NCBI GenBank assembly: GCA_012031415.1 | Contig: JAAUTN010000033.1 | Location: 1-33,527 of the forward strand | Direction of reading: 5' to 3' | DNA length: 33,527 nucleotides | DNA from: Leptolyngbyaceae cyanobacterium SM1_4_3 | GTDB taxonomy: Bacteria; Cyanobacteriota; Cyanobacteriia; Elainellales; Elainellaceae | Shown: positions 16,082 to 25,381 of the stretch, piece after piece | Layout of the letters: each line of letters opens with the position of its first letter | Position numbering within the stretch: position 1 is the stretch's first letter | Made by a program: the position numbers and the translations under genes | The notes under the pieces: generated by a model | Database searches by the model: none | What the model was told of the DNA's origin: nothing | Seen by the model: the letters and a program-made list of their open reading frames with translations, nothing else

Positions 16082-17551
16082 CTATTGAGTCTTGACATTA
16101 TAAGATTTAGTCGCTAACGCAGCCAGTTGTGCCTGTGCCTTGTGCAGTGCTTCAAACCACTCCAGTTCTGGGTTGCTATCTGCTACGATGCCTGCTCCGA
16201 CTTGCCCCCAGATCACGTTCTTGCGATCGCTTGCGCTTTTAGTTGAGACTGACGACAGTGAGGCGGGGGCAGAGAGTAGCGTGCGAATTAAAATGTTTAA
16301 GTCCAGGTTTCCGCGCCAGTCTAAATAGCCGCAGGAACCGTAGAACAGGCTGCGGCGAACGGGTTCTAGCTCTTCAATGATCTCCATGCAGCGAACTTTA
16401 GGACAGCCCGTAATGGTGCCACCTGGAAACAAGGACTGAATCAGGGCGATCGCATCACAATCTGAGCGCAATCTGCCCCTGACATTACTAACCAAGTGCA
16501 TCACGTGGCTGTAACGTTCGATCGTCAGCAGTTCATCGACTGTCACCGACCCCCATTCACAAACTCGCCCCAGGTCGTTGCGCTCCAGGTCAACTAGCAT
16601 GATGTGTTCGGCATTTTCTTTGGCGTTGTTGAGCAGGTCTTGAGCCTGCTGGCGATCGCCCTCTAAAGTGCTTCCCCGCGAGCGCGTTCCGGCGATGGGT
16701 CGGGTCTGTGCCTCGCGTCCCCGCAATTCTACTAACCGCTCTGGAGAACAGCTAATCACGGCTCCCCAGGGAGTCTGCCAATAGCTGGCAAAGGGGGAAG
16801 GGTTAATCTGCTGGAGCGATCGATAGATTGACCAGTTATCTGCCAGGGTATGTGCCTCAAACCGTAGGGAAAGGTTTGCCTGGAAGATGTCTCCGGCTTG
16901 AATATATTTCTTAGCCCGAAGGATGGCAGCTTCGTAGTCAGGTTGAGAAGTGTGGAAGTGGGGCGCAGGGGGAGTGGGGCAGGCGACAGGGAGCAGGGAG
17001 CAGGGAGGAGGATTTTCCAGGTGGGATTGGAGGGTGTCGAGGTGGGCTGGGTGAGTGACGGCTAGCCAGAGAGTTTGGGCGTAGTGGTCGAGAATGGCAA
17101 ACTGGTCTGGCTCATACCAGTAGGCAACGGGGAAAGGGAGCGGGTCAGGGTTGAGGCAGGGAAGCTGTTCAATTTCCCACGCCAGGTCGTAGCCCAGCCA
17201 CCCCAACCAGCCTCCGGTGAAGGGGAGATCAGGATCGGGAATCTCCAGGGCTGCTGAATACTGAAGGAATTGGCGCAACTGGGGCAAAATTTTGCCGACT
17301 GCGGGTGTCCAGATTTGCGGCTTGCCCTGTCGGATGCGGGGCGCTCCGGCACAGAGGGAATATCGCGCTTGCAGGGAGGAAGTCACCGGGGTAGGGAGGG
17401 CGGAGGGGCTTTCTAGCAGGGTGGCGATCGCCTCCACTCCAGTTTCAGGTGCAGCTACCGGACGGTGAAACAGCGCCTCAAATACGTCTGAGCCAGTGCG
17501 CTGGTTAAGGGGAAGCGATCGCCAGTGCCAGGGTTGAATCGATTGCAGCAT
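16082..17551 (-). CDS. pabB: Chorismate-utilising synthase component I (PabB-like)
   Basis: This chorismate-binding enzyme makes aminodeoxychorismate for folate (PabB) or anthranilate (TrpE type). The C-terminal catalytic domain is complete: FQANLSLRFEA, RPIAGTRSRG, NAKENAEHIMLVDLERNDLG, GGTITGCPKVRCMEIIEELEP and the final GAGIVADSNPELEW. FQANLS and the overall layout favour PabB. However, the motif reads PIAGT rather than the PIKGT common in PabB, and an LLES segment near the N-terminus recalls TrpE. The frame opens at 17602, but that overlaps ecfT by 34 bases. I prefer the Met at 17551 (MLQSIQPWHW), giving 489 residues. A heptamer repeat interrupts the linker at 16989-17009. Confidence 0.87.
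   Translation of the reverse strand: MLQSIQPWHWRSLPLNQRTGSDVFEALFHRPVAAPETGVEAIATLLESPSALPTPVTSSLQARYSLCAGAPRIRQGKPQIWTPAVGKILPQLRQFLQYSAALEIPDPDLPFTGGWLGWLGYDLAWEIEQLPCLNPDPLPFPVAYWYEPDQFAILDHYAQTLWLAVTHPAHLDTLQSHLENPPPCSLLPVACPTPPAPHFHTSQPDYEAAILRAKKYIQAGDIFQANLSLRFEAHTLADNWSIYRSLQQINPSPFASYWQTPWGAVISCSPERLVELRGREAQTRPIAGTRSRGSTLEGDRQQAQDLLNNAKENAEHIMLVDLERNDLGRVCEWGSVTVDELLTIERYSHVMHLVSNVRGRLRSDCDAIALIQSLFPGGTITGCPKVRCMEIIEELEPVRRSLFYGSCGYLDWRGNLDLNILIRTLLSAPASLSSVSTKSASDRKNVIWGQVGAGIVADSNPELEWFEALHKAQAQLAALATKSYNVKTQ
16989..17009. repeat. Heptamer tandem repeat inside pabB
   Basis: GGGAGCA is repeated twice (16989-16995, 16996-17002) and followed by GGGAGGA (17003-17009). The tract lies within the coding sequence and encodes part of the Pro/Leu linker PPPCSLLPVA between the N-terminal and chorismate-binding halves. 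Three units total 21 bases, so the reading frame is kept. Confidence 0.7.
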
Positions 17552-17568
17552 AGTTGCAGCATTGTCTC

Positions 17569-18501
17569 TCACAAATAGCCCCAAAAGATCCGGGCGCTCC
17601 AAAATGCACCTGCGCCCAGCAGCACGGCCCAGTCTAACAGCCGCAGCCGAAACTGATACCAGCGCACTTGATGCTGGTTAGGACTGGTAAACCCTCTCAC
17701 CTGCATGGCGCTAGCAATTTGCTCTGCCCGCAGCAGCAGGTTGTCCAGCAGCCGCTCAGAAATCATCAGCCAAACCTGGGATGTGCCACGAAAACCCAGC
17801 TTTTTCCAGTTGATGGCCCTGGTCCGAACCGATCGCACCAAGTTCTGAATTTCCTCCAGCACTAAGGGAATAAACCGCAGCGATAGCGTCAACGTCAGCA
17901 CAATTTCGGTGACGGGCACATTAAACCGACGCAGCGGCTGCATTAGATTGTCCAGCCCAGCGGTGATTTCTTCGGGAGCAGTGGTCAATAGATACAGATT
18001 CGTACTGTAGATCAGCACAAACATTAGCGTCCCAGCCCGAACCGCTAACTCTAGCGATCGCCGCGTTACGGTAATTCGAGACTGTTGAATCAGCACATAG
18101 CGATAGCCAGTCGGCTGAGGCAATTCGCTAGCTGCCACCTGTACGGGTGCATCCGTCGGTTGCACTGCTGTTTCTACAAGAGCAAGTTCATTGTCAGGCA
18201 ATCGGGTCTGATGAGTCACATCTAGTCCATCTGGAGCTAGCATCGTGACCAAAAACAGCAGCAAGCTAAAAATAATTACCAGCCCCATCTGCTGCCGCCA
18301 AACCCGAAACGGAATTCGAGTCGCTAGCGTCAGCAACAGCAGCCAGCCCACGAGTGAAAGCCGCCAAATTGGCCCCGCCGAAATCGGTGAGAGCAAAAAG
18401 CCCAACAGCCACACGAGCTTAATTCTAGGGTCGATCTGGTGAAGCCAGGTGACGGGTTGTTCAAGGTAAAGCCCAATTGGGAGCGATCGCAGCAGATCCA
18501 T
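17569..18501 (-). CDS. ecfT: Energy-coupling factor transporter T component (CbiQ/EcfT)
   Basis: EcfT is the membrane scaffold of energy-coupling-factor importers for vitamins or metal ions. It links two ATPases to a substrate-binding subunit. The 310-residue protein begins with the family signature LDPR-like HQIDPRIKLVWLLGF (about 21-35). It has several membrane helices and two cytoplasmic coupling helices (SVRTRAINWKKLGF and IASAMQVRGF). A soluble insert of about 50 residues (about 88-145) separates two helices. Its ATG directly abuts the der stop codon, a pairing common in cyanobacteria. No ATPase or S component is nearby, so the cargo is unknown. Confidence 0.9.
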   Translation of the reverse strand: MDLLRSLPIGLYLEQPVTWLHQIDPRIKLVWLLGFLLSPISAGPIWRLSLVGWLLLLTLATRIPFRVWRQQMGLVIIFSLLLFLVTMLAPDGLDVTHQTRLPDNELALVETAVQPTDAPVQVAASELPQPTGYRYVLIQQSRITVTRRSLELAVRAGTLMFVLIYSTNLYLLTTAPEEITAGLDNLMQPLRRFNVPVTEIVLTLTLSLRFIPLVLEEIQNLVRSVRTRAINWKKLGFRGTSQVWLMISERLLDNLLLRAEQIASAMQVRGFTSPNQHQVRWYQFRLRLLDWAVLLGAGAFWSARIFWGYL

Positions 18502-19872
18502 TTAGCCCCTCACTTTGGTTGCCCGATTCGCACTGCCTCGCTCCAGTTCACGCATTTTTTTGCCGCGCCACAGCAGGCGAATGGGAGTTCCTGTAAAGCC
18601 GAGGCTTTGGCGAAACTGACGCTCAACATAGCGACGGTAGTTGTCGTTAAACAACTTGGGATCGTTAATAAACAGGGCGATCGTCGGGGGCTGGCTGGTA
18701 ACTTGAGTGCCATAGTAGATTCTGCCCTGTCGCCCTTGTCGGGTGGTGGGGGGCGTGTGCCATTTAGCCGCGTCTTCTAGCACCTCGTTGATTACAGAAG
18801 TTGAAACGCGGCGTTTATGCTGCTCGGCGGCAATATTGACCAGCTCCAAAATTTTTTCTACTCGCTGTCCCGTCATGGCGCTGACGTAGATCGTCTCAGC
18901 CCAATCGGTGAAATGTAACCGATCTTTTACTGTTCTTTCGTAGGCGTAGATCGTGTAAGAGTCTTTCTCGACTGCATCCCACTTATTGACCACCACCACA
19001 CAAGCGCGACCGTCTTCAGCGATGCGTCCGGCTAGTTTTTGGTCTTGTTCGGTGACACCATCCAGGGCATCAATGACTAAAAGCACCACATCTGCCCGCC
19101 GAATGGCCTTAAAAGCGCGATTGATGCCAAAAAATTCAGGGCCATATTCGACCTGCTTCTTTTTGCGAATGCCTGCGGTGTCGATCAGGCGATAAACTTG
19201 CCCCTGGCGCTCAACCACCATATCGATCGCATCTCGCGTCGTGCCTGAAATCGGGCTGACGATCGCCCGCGATTCTCCAACAAAGGCATTCAACAGGCTA
19301 GATTTGCCAACATTGGGGCGACCCACGATCGCCACTCGAATTTCGTTCGTTTCTGGCAATTCCTCGGTGGTGGGTAAGTACATCATCAGGGCATCTAGCA
19401 AGTCTCCAGTGCCGCTGCCGTGAATGCCCGAAACCGGGAAGGGTTCACCTAACCCTAAACTCCAAAACTCTGCCGCTTGCAGTGCGCCCTGCTCGACCGA
19501 TTCACATTTGTTGACCGTAAGCAGGACTGGAGCGGTTTGCTGCCTGAGCCAGGTGGCGATCGCCTCATCGGAAGCATTGGGCCCTGCCTGACCATCAACG
19601 ACCATAATCGCCACACTCGCTTCTGCGAGAGCCGCCATCGCCTGCTCTCGAATCAGCGGTAGAAACTCGGTGTCATCGTCAAAAACCAAACCACCCGTGT
19701 CTACAACCAGAAATTCGCGATCGCGCCAAAAGGCTTGTCGGTAGGTGCGATCGCGTGTCATCCCCGGCTCGTCATGAACGATCGCATCTGTTCCCCCTGC
19801 CAGACGATTGACAAGCGTAGATTTGCCCACATTAGGGCGACCGATAATAGCAACTACAGGCAAAGCCATCAT
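18502..19872 (-). CDS. der: Ribosome-assembly GTPase Der (EngA)
   Basis: Der is an essential GTPase for 50S ribosomal subunit maturation, with two tandem G domains and a KH-like C-terminal domain. P-loops GRPNVGKS lie at residues 11-18 and 184-191. Switch/G3 motifs are DTGG and DTAG. The G4 motif is NKCE in the first domain (121-124, where NKxD is the general rule) and NKWD in the second. The C-terminal domain follows from about residue 350 ([15 protein letters not shown]) to a basic end. Start is one of two consecutive ATGs; the second (19869) matches homologues better. First gene of der-ecfT-pabB. Confidence 0.98.
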   Translation of the reverse strand: MMALPVVAIIGRPNVGKSTLVNRLAGGTDAIVHDEPGMTRDRTYRQAFWRDREFLVVDTGGLVFDDDTEFLPLIREQAMAALAEASVAIMVVDGQAGPNASDEAIATWLRQQTAPVLLTVNKCESVEQGALQAAEFWSLGLGEPFPVSGIHGSGTGDLLDALMMYLPTTEELPETNEIRVAIVGRPNVGKSSLLNAFVGESRAIVSPISGTTRDAIDMVVERQGQVYRLIDTAGIRKKKQVEYGPEFFGINRAFKAIRRADVVLLVIDALDGVTEQDQKLAGRIAEDGRACVVVVNKWDAVEKDSYTIYAYERTVKDRLHFTDWAETIYVSAMTGQRVEKILELVNIAAEQHKRRVSTSVINEVLEDAAKWHTPPTTRQGRQGRIYYGTQVTSQPPTIALFINDPKLFNDNYRRYVERQFRQSLGFTGTPIRLLWRGKKMRELERGSANRATKVRG

Positions 19873-20389
19873 ATAAAACCCGCTAGCCGTCTGGCTGTGA
19901 ATCCCTCAATATTCCATTCTAGTGCAGCTTCAACAAGCCCGTTCCGTCAGGCATTTGCAAATATTCCGCAACGCCTCAAAATCTTTACGAAAGTTGTTGA
20001 CACAGCCCTACTACTATAGAAACGCAGAGGCAAAAAGAGATGTAGAAATTGGTTTTCCTAACTTTCCCCCCTGTGGCATTTGAGAGTTTGGCCGCTATTT
20101 GCTACGGTTTATTACAGATGCTTACGTATTCTTTATATTTTCTCCCCTCTTTAGGTAGATGACGAGCAGCTAATAGGTCTCTGTCAGGATTGCACCCTAG
20201 ACTGATGTGGAGAATAGATAGATTTAGTTTTATCAGCAGTAGTGGCAGGTTGGAAAACCTTCTTACTTCTGGAAAGGTAAGCAGCCATCTGGAAAGGTAA
20301 GCAGCTAGGTCAAATTTCAAAAGATTAATCTTCTATTTTTGAAATGCCTTTAGACTTTGTTCAACAACTTGATTTAGGTAGGTAATTTC
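19873..20389. other. Gene-free divergent region between der and glgB
   Basis: This 517-base gap must hold the divergent promoters for der and glgB. A minus-strand frame at 20102-20320 has no family features and lacks a good start, so I leave it out. The only structure I can support is the 20-base-period direct repeat at 20268-20304. The glgB start is preceded by TTAGGTAGGTAA. Confidence 0.45.
20268..20304 (+). repeat. Direct repeat upstream of glgB
   Basis: TCTGGAAAGGTAAGCAG occurs exactly at 20268-20284 and again at 20288-20304. This is a 17-base repeat with a 20-base period, about 90 bases before the glgB start. The spacing is about two helical turns, so it could be a paired protein-binding site; that is inference. 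Confidence 0.6.
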
Positions 20390-22681
20390 ATGTCAATGAC
20401 TGTCGCTCCAGAGCAGATCGAACGGATTGTTTGGAACCAGCACCAAGACCCGTTTGAAGTGTTAGGCCCCCACCAAATTCAGGACAACGGCAAAGCTGTT
20501 TGGGTGGTACGGGCTTATCTGCCTGATGCCAGCGCAGCATGGGTGGTATTGCCAGAAGAGCGGGCTGAGTACCCAATGCAGCCCGTGCATCATGCCCACT
20601 TTTTTGAATGTACCCTGGAACGACCTGATCTTGCCAATTACCAGCTTCGGGTCAAGGAAGGAGAGCATGAGCGAGTTATCTACGATCCTTATGCATTTCG
20701 ATCGCCCCGTCTAACTGACTTTGACATTCATCTGTTTGCAGAGGGCAACCACCACCGAATCTACGAAAAGTTGGGCGCACACCCGACTGAAATTGAAGGC
20801 GTTGAGGGAGTCTACTTTGCAGTCTGGGCACCAAATGCGCGTAACGTTTCGGCTTTAGGCGATTTTAACGATTGGGATGGTCGTAAGCATCAGATGCGAC
20901 GCGGTTCGAGTGGCATCTGGGAACTGTTTGTACCTGGGCTGAAGGTTGGCGACTGCTATAAGTACGAAATTAAAAACCCGGCGGGTCACATTTACGAGAA
21001 GTCTGACCCCTACGGCTTTCAGCAGGAGGTACGACCCAAAACCGCATCTATCGTGGCGGATCTGGATCGATATGAATGGGGCGATCGCAACTGGATGGAA
21101 CAGCGCCGCCACAGCGACCCCTTGACCCAGCCAATCTCAGTTTACGAAGTCCACCTGGGTTCCTGGCTGCACGCCTCAGCCGCTGAACCCGCTAAATCCA
21201 TCACAGGCGAAGATGAGCCTGTCGTGATTGTCGCAGAACTCAAGCCTGGAGCAAGGTTCCTCACCTACCGAGAGCTAGCCGAGCGGCTGATTCCTTATGT
21301 CAAGGAAACGGGCTTTACCCACATCGAGCTACTGCCCATTGCCGAACATCCGTTTGATGGCTCCTGGGGCTATCAGGTGACGGGCTACTACGCCTGCACC
21401 TCTCGCTATGGAAGCCCTGAAGACCTGATGTATTTCATCGATCAGTGTCACCAGAACGGCATTGGCGTAATTGTTGACTGGGTGCCTGGACACTTTCCCA
21501 AAGACGGACACGGGCTTGCTAGCTTCGACGGAACCTACCTTTATGAACACGCCGATCCTCGTAAAGGTGAACACAAGGAATGGGGAACGCTGGTGTTCAA
21601 CTATTCCCGTCACGAGGTACGCAACTTCCTGGTTGCCAATGCTCTATTCTGGTTTGACAAATACCACATCGATGGCATTCGAGTAGACGCAGTTGCCTCC
21701 ATGCTCTACCTTGACTACTGCCGCGAACCCGGTGAGTGGCTCCCCAACCAGTACGGCGGACGGGAAAACATTGAAGCGGCTGACTTCCTCCGTCAGACTA
21801 ACCATACCTTGTTTAGCTATTTCCCTGGAGCGCTGTCAATTGCAGAGGAATCCACTACCTGGCCAATGGTTTCCTGGCCTACCTACGTTGGCGGTTTGGG
21901 CTTTAACCTGAAGTGGAATATGGGCTGGATGCACGATATGCTCGACTACTTCAGCATGGACCCCTGGTTCCGCCAGTTCCACCAAAACAACGTTACTTTC
22001 AGCATCATGTATGCGTTCAGCGAAAACTTTATGCTGGCGCTCTCCCATGATGAGGTAGTGCATGGCAAGAGCAACATGATTGGTAAGGTGCCAGGTGACG
22101 AGTGGCAAAAGTTTGCTAACTTGCGCTGTCTCTATGCCTATATGTTCACCCATCCGGGTAAGAAGACTCTGTTTATGAGCATGGAGTTTGGTCAGTGGAG
22201 CGAGTGGAATGTCTGGGGCGATTTGGAATGGCATTTGCTCCAGTATGAGCCGCACCAAAAGCTGAAGCATTTTGTCGGCAAACTAAACCAGCTTTATCGA
22301 GATGAGCCTGCTCTATATACACACGACTTTAGCTATGACGGCTTTGAGTGGATTGACTGTAGCGACAATCGCCATAGTGTCGTTTCCTTCATCCGTAAGG
22401 CTAAGGACTCTGAGGATTTTGTGATTACGGTCTGCAATTTCACCCCTCAACCCCATTCTCACTATCGGGTTGGTGTGCCCCAGCTAGGATTCTACACAGA
22501 GCTACTGAACAGCGATGCGCGGGAATATGGCGGCAGCAATATGGGCAACCTGGGCGGCAAGTGGGCAGAGGAGTGGTCTTACCACAATCGTCCCTACTCG
22601 ATTGATCTTTGCTTGCCACCGCTGGGAGTGCTGGTGTTGAAGTTGGATAAGGCGAAGACTGAGGCGGTAAGGGAAGGATGA
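20390..22681 (+). CDS. glgB: 1,4-alpha-glucan branching enzyme
   Basis: GlgB cuts alpha-1,4 glucan chains and rejoins them as alpha-1,6 branches, shaping cyanobacterial glycogen. At 763 residues it is full length. It has an N-terminal domain with FEVLGPH (22-28), a CBM48 domain with [20 protein letters not shown] (140-159), and the GH13 barrel. The barrel carries nucleophile D433 ([10 protein letters not shown]), acid/base E486 (SIAEES) and D554 ([10 protein letters not shown]). A C-terminal all-beta domain ends LGVLVLKLD. Start is the first ATG at 20390; a second Met two codons on is possible. It is monocistronic, with heptamer repeats and a strong terminator downstream. Confidence 0.98.
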   Translation: MSMTVAPEQIERIVWNQHQDPFEVLGPHQIQDNGKAVWVVRAYLPDASAAWVVLPEERAEYPMQPVHHAHFFECTLERPDLANYQLRVKEGEHERVIYDPYAFRSPRLTDFDIHLFAEGNHHRIYEKLGAHPTEIEGVEGVYFAVWAPNARNVSALGDFNDWDGRKHQMRRGSSGIWELFVPGLKVGDCYKYEIKNPAGHIYEKSDPYGFQQEVRPKTASIVADLDRYEWGDRNWMEQRRHSDPLTQPISVYEVHLGSWLHASAAEPAKSITGEDEPVVIVAELKPGARFLTYRELAERLIPYVKETGFTHIELLPIAEHPFDGSWGYQVTGYYACTSRYGSPEDLMYFIDQCHQNGIGVIVDWVPGHFPKDGHGLASFDGTYLYEHADPRKGEHKEWGTLVFNYSRHEVRNFLVANALFWFDKYHIDGIRVDAVASMLYLDYCREPGEWLPNQYGGRENIEAADFLRQTNHTLFSYFPGALSIAEESTTWPMVSWPTYVGGLGFNLKWNMGWMHDMLDYFSMDPWFRQFHQNNVTFSIMYAFSENFMLALSHDEVVHGKSNMIGKVPGDEWQKFANLRCLYAYMFTHPGKKTLFMSMEFGQWSEWNVWGDLEWHLLQYEPHQKLKHFVGKLNQLYRDEPALYTHDFSYDGFEWIDCSDNRHSVVSFIRKAKDSEDFVITVCNFTPQPHSHYRVGVPQLGFYTELLNSDAREYGGSNMGNLGGKWAEEWSYHNRPYSIDLCLPPLGVLVLKLDKAKTEAVREG

Positions 22682-22748
22682 GGGGTGAGGGATAAGGTTT
22701 AATCTGTAGCGGTTTACTCAGAACTCGGAACTCAGAACCTAGAACTGG
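22674..22748. repeat. Two heptamer tracts after glgB
   Basis: The end of glgB and the next bases (22674-22700) carry purine heptamers of the GGATGAG/GGATAAG type. A second tract follows: GAACTCG (22721-22727), GAACTCA (22728-22734), GAACCTA (22735-22741), GAACTGG (22742-22748). These are short tandem repeats with a 7-base period, characteristic of cyanobacterial intergenic DNA. Confidence 0.7.
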
Positions 22749-22840
22749 TAAAAATCACCCAACTAGGTGAGCCGTTGGAGTGAGGTGCTAGGCATTGGGT
22801 TGCCGTTATCTTAATGACTGTAAGTGACGTTGATTGAACT

Positions 22841-22869
22841 AACCCAGCAAGGGGCTGCTGGGTTTTTTT
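22841..22869 (+). terminator. Rho-independent terminator of glgB
   Basis: AACCCAGCA (22841-22849) pairs perfectly with TGCTGGGTT (22856-22864) across a 6-base loop and runs straight into seven T residues (22863-22869). This is a textbook intrinsic terminator placed between glgB and tRNA-Thr. Confidence 0.9.
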
Positions 22870-22911
22870 ATTTGGAAGGCGATCGCTCAATTTGATATAC
22901 TTGCTTCTATT

Positions 22912-22984
22912 GCTGGTGTAGCTCAGTTGGTAGAGCAGCTGATTTGTAATCAGCCGGTCGCAAGTTCGAGTCTTGTCACCAGCT
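22912..22984 (+). tRNA. tRNA-Thr (anticodon UGU)
   Basis: The acceptor arm GCTGGTG/CACCAGC closes, with discriminator U at 22984. The D arm is GCTC...GAGC. The anticodon stem GCTGA/TCAGC encloses TTTGTAA, giving UGU. The T arm is GCAAG-TTCGAGT-CTTGT with one G:U pair. No CCA is encoded. A degraded integrase gene starts 115 bases downstream, so the tRNA is a likely former integration site. Confidence 0.96.
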
Positions 22985-23099
22985 TCTAGAAAAAAGCCGA
23001 ATAATAGGGGATTTGGGATACTCAGTATGTGGAGGAATACCCTAAAATATGCTGCAATAATCCTCAAATTTTTAGGGAATCTTTAGGGAAGGTAGGGGT

Positions 23100-23496
23100 G
23101 TGGCTAAGGGAGAATTGTTTTTGGAGGCGATCAGTTCGCGCTTGAAGGCTGCTCGTTCTGGGGTATCGGTTCGGCAGAAGGGAAATCGCTTGTACCTTCG
23201 AGCGACACTACCACCTAAACCCAATTCTACTAAGACGCAGATGCATCAGCAGGATGTATCGCTGGGAATTTATTGCTAACCCTGCTGGGCTGGAACGGGC
23301 AGAGGCAGAGGTGCGGAAACTCGGAGTACTGTTGGCGTGTAATGAGTTTAGCTGGACATTATATTTGCTTTCTAACGTGCTTAACGCCTTGCGGCATCAG
23401 AGGTTTGCGACGTTGATGAGGGCGATCGCCATCTACATCCATCTAGCCATCAGTCTTGTCCTTCTACACTGCAAGACCAATGGTTTCCGGTATTGA
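23100..23496 (+). pseudogene. Degraded tyrosine-type integrase
   Basis: From GTG at 23100, with AGGGAAGG ahead of it, the frame reads SSRLKAARSGVSVRQKGNRL, YLRATLPPKPNSTKTQ, then QQDVSLGIYC and stops at 23277-23279. The next frame picks up at once with NPAGLERAEAEVRKLGVLLA and CNEFSW. Together these match the N-terminal DNA-binding part of cyanobacterial site-specific integrases, split by one extra base near 23270-23277. After about 23352 the sequence stops resembling an integrase, and the C-terminal catalytic R-H-R-Y domain is absent. So it is frameshifted and truncated. Its position beside tRNA-Thr fits an old phage or island insertion. Confidence 0.7.
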
Positions 23497-23547
23497 GAAT
23501 TTGCTATCTGTCTCAAGCAAACGCCTCAACGGTCCGTAGCAATTGGC

Positions 23548-23802
23548 TCAAACGTCACTCTCTCTGTCCTGGTCAGTTTTCGGCAAAAAACTTGCCCCAT
23601 GTTGAGTAATCAGATGGTTCCCTTCTGCCGTATCCAGCACAACCTTGACTGACTCAGCACCTTCATTCTCAACTAACTCAAACTCCTCATTCTCATTCGC
23701 TCTCTCAAGAGCAGCGATCGCATCTGGATCGCCCTGTTGCGCCAACACGGTAAGCAGGTTGGTGACGGTCTGGTTAACAGATTTGGAAACTGGCTCTGAC
23801 AT
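23548..23802 (-). CDS. Small acidic protein with QGDxxAIAxL module
   Basis: I take the ATG at 23802 (MSEPVSKSVNQTVTNLL) rather than the TTG at 23823; AGG lies 8 bases ahead of it. The 84-residue protein is acidic and has no membrane segment. Its LTVLAQQGDPDAIAALERAN resembles the N-terminal LLELAKQGDTKAIATLMNN of the gene at 23987-24859. The following VKVVLDTAEGNHLITQ could be the strand part of the same module. Function unknown. It may be a stand-alone or eroded copy of that module. Confidence 0.6.
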   Translation of the reverse strand: MSEPVSKSVNQTVTNLLTVLAQQGDPDAIAALERANENEEFELVENEGAESVKVVLDTAEGNHLITQHGASFLPKTDQDRESDV

Positions 23803-23986
23803 AGTTTCGACCTTTTGCAGCAATTGACCTAGAATTTTACGGCATTACTGCATCATCTTCCAATAATTGAGTGATCGCCAAAGATGCCTACTTAAGACAT
23901 AAACGCTATGTTTACTCTCTTAATTATTCCTACTATGTCAGTGAGCGATCTCACTACTATTAAGAATTAAGGATTATCTAATCTAC

Positions 23987-24859
23987 TTAATTACCTCTAA
24001 TCCTTACTCCAGGAATAGGCACAGCATACGTGATGTTCCCTATTTCTTGTGCAATGGAGTTAGCTTGATTGACACGGATATTGTACTGGTCAATTGCAAG
24101 ACTGTAGTTTGAGTAAAAAGCTCTGTACTCATCTAAGGCATTATTATAAGAAACAATAGTTGCATTATGTTCATTTATTAATTCAGAGTAGCTTGTGTAC
24201 AGGAATGAAGGAATGCCGTTGGGATGTCTTTGCTCGATTGACTTAATATATATTTCTGAAGCTTTAATTTTTTGGTCTAATCCATTTAAATAAGAATCCA
24301 TTTCACTAAGACGAGATTCCATTACTTCAATATTAGGAAGACTTGCATCAAGTTCCCTTTTAACGCTGTCAAATTGAGTTTGAAGCTTTTGATGTGAAAC
24401 CATTGATAAGCTATTGCCTACCAGACAAACAGCTAAAACAATTGCAAATCCACTTAATCGAAGGCTTCCTCTTTTGCTCAGAAGGCTTGTGTACTTTGAT
24501 AGAGCAGCAAATTTTCCTGGTCTTTTAGATGCTGCTAAAGATAAATTCGTCTGCTTCTCTATTTCAAATTCTTGATTCCAAGCAGAGTCAAAAGTATTCT
24601 TCTGTCGTCCGTAAACCTTAATTTTCCTAATTTTTCTCGATGAATGTAACTCTAGTCTTTTTGCCTCTTCTTGAATTAGTAGAATAACCTGATGCTTCGG
24701 TACTTTGACTGACTCTAGCACTATATGCAAACAGCCATCTTTGAGCGAAACTTTAGTGGTTATACCGTCTGGCTGGAGTCGATTATTCATTAAAGTAGCG
24801 ATCGCTTTTGTATCCCCCTGCTTTGCAAGTTCTAAAAGGTTCGGTTGTGCGGCTGTCAT
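23987..24859 (-). CDS. Membrane-anchored coiled-coil protein with cyanobacterial N-terminal module
   Basis: Residues 6-110 form a module I know from many uncharacterised cyanobacterial proteins: LAKQGDTKAIATLMNNRLQP, then VSLKDGCLHIVLES, then IRKIKVYGRQ and WNQEFEIE. A single membrane helix lies at about 135-152 (LSGFAIVLAVCLVGNSLS). The remaining 135 residues are polar and helical, probably a coiled coil outside the cytoplasm, with Ser/Tyr/Asn-rich segments and no catalytic motif. Base composition is visibly AT-richer than the flanking housekeeping genes, suggesting transfer or relaxed constraint. Start is the ATG at 24859. Function unknown. Confidence 0.75.
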   Translation of the reverse strand: MTAAQPNLLELAKQGDTKAIATLMNNRLQPDGITTKVSLKDGCLHIVLESVKVPKHQVILLIQEEAKRLELHSSRKIRKIKVYGRQKNTFDSAWNQEFEIEKQTNLSLAASKRPGKFAALSKYTSLLSKRGSLRLSGFAIVLAVCLVGNSLSMVSHQKLQTQFDSVKRELDASLPNIEVMESRLSEMDSYLNGLDQKIKASEIYIKSIEQRHPNGIPSFLYTSYSELINEHNATIVSYNNALDEYRAFYSNYSLAIDQYNIRVNQANSIAQEIGNITYAVPIPGVRIRGN

Positions 24860-24905
24860 AGGAATAAAGTGAATTTGATACGGCGACTTTAATTTTTAGA
24901 GTTCC

Positions 24906-25335
24906 CTAATTAGAGTTGGAAATTGGAACTGTAGGAGAACGTAAAAAAACGATCGCCAGGTAAATGACCTTCATCGCTAATTCGTCAGTGGGGAAGGAAC
25001 GATGATTTCTTAAGACCTTGCGAAGAGTCATATTCATCGATTCAATCGCATTAGTTGTGTAGATAGCCTTACGGATGTCAGATGGAAAAGCAAAGAAGGA
25101 AATAATCCGATTCCAGTGGTTTATCCAGGATTTACTGGGGGTGGGGTATTGCTTATCCCAACGCTCGGCGAAGTCAACATGGCATCCAGGCTGCGATTCT
25201 GCCAAACTTTACGCTCTTGCTCCACCGCTTCGGTGACGTTGGAAATTAGGCTGTGGGACATCTCCACCCCATGCAATTCCTGCAACTACCCATCAGATCT
25301 TCAGGATTGCGATATTCTTTGAGCGGTTCGTCCAT
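24906..25335 (-). pseudogene. Decayed IS256-family (mutator type) transposase
   Basis: Three pieces of one transposase lie in order on the minus strand. The N-terminal MDEPLKEYRNPEDLMG starts at 25335. A middle segment VTEAVEQERKVWQNRSLDAM lies around 25190-25250 in another frame. The C-terminal FAERWDKQYPTPSKSWINHW and FPSDIRKAIYTTNAIESMNM, then TLRKVLRNHRSFPTDELAMK, runs to 24906. In an intact IS256 transposase about 300 further residues, including most of the DDE core, lie between these. The element is therefore internally deleted and frameshifted and cannot be active. I could not identify terminal inverted repeats. Confidence 0.85.
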
Positions 25336-25381
25336 TAATTCGGGTCGAAAAAGCTTTGTAGAAGTTCCTCTGTATTGGCTT

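Noticed and set aside
19997-20020. TTGACA and TATAGA as a promoter for glgB
   Set aside because: The two hexamers are only 12 bases apart, too close for a sigma-70 promoter, and lie about 370 bases from the gene.
20102-20320. 72-aa minus-strand frame in the der-glgB gap
   Set aside because: No motif and no good start, and it includes the 17-base direct repeat.
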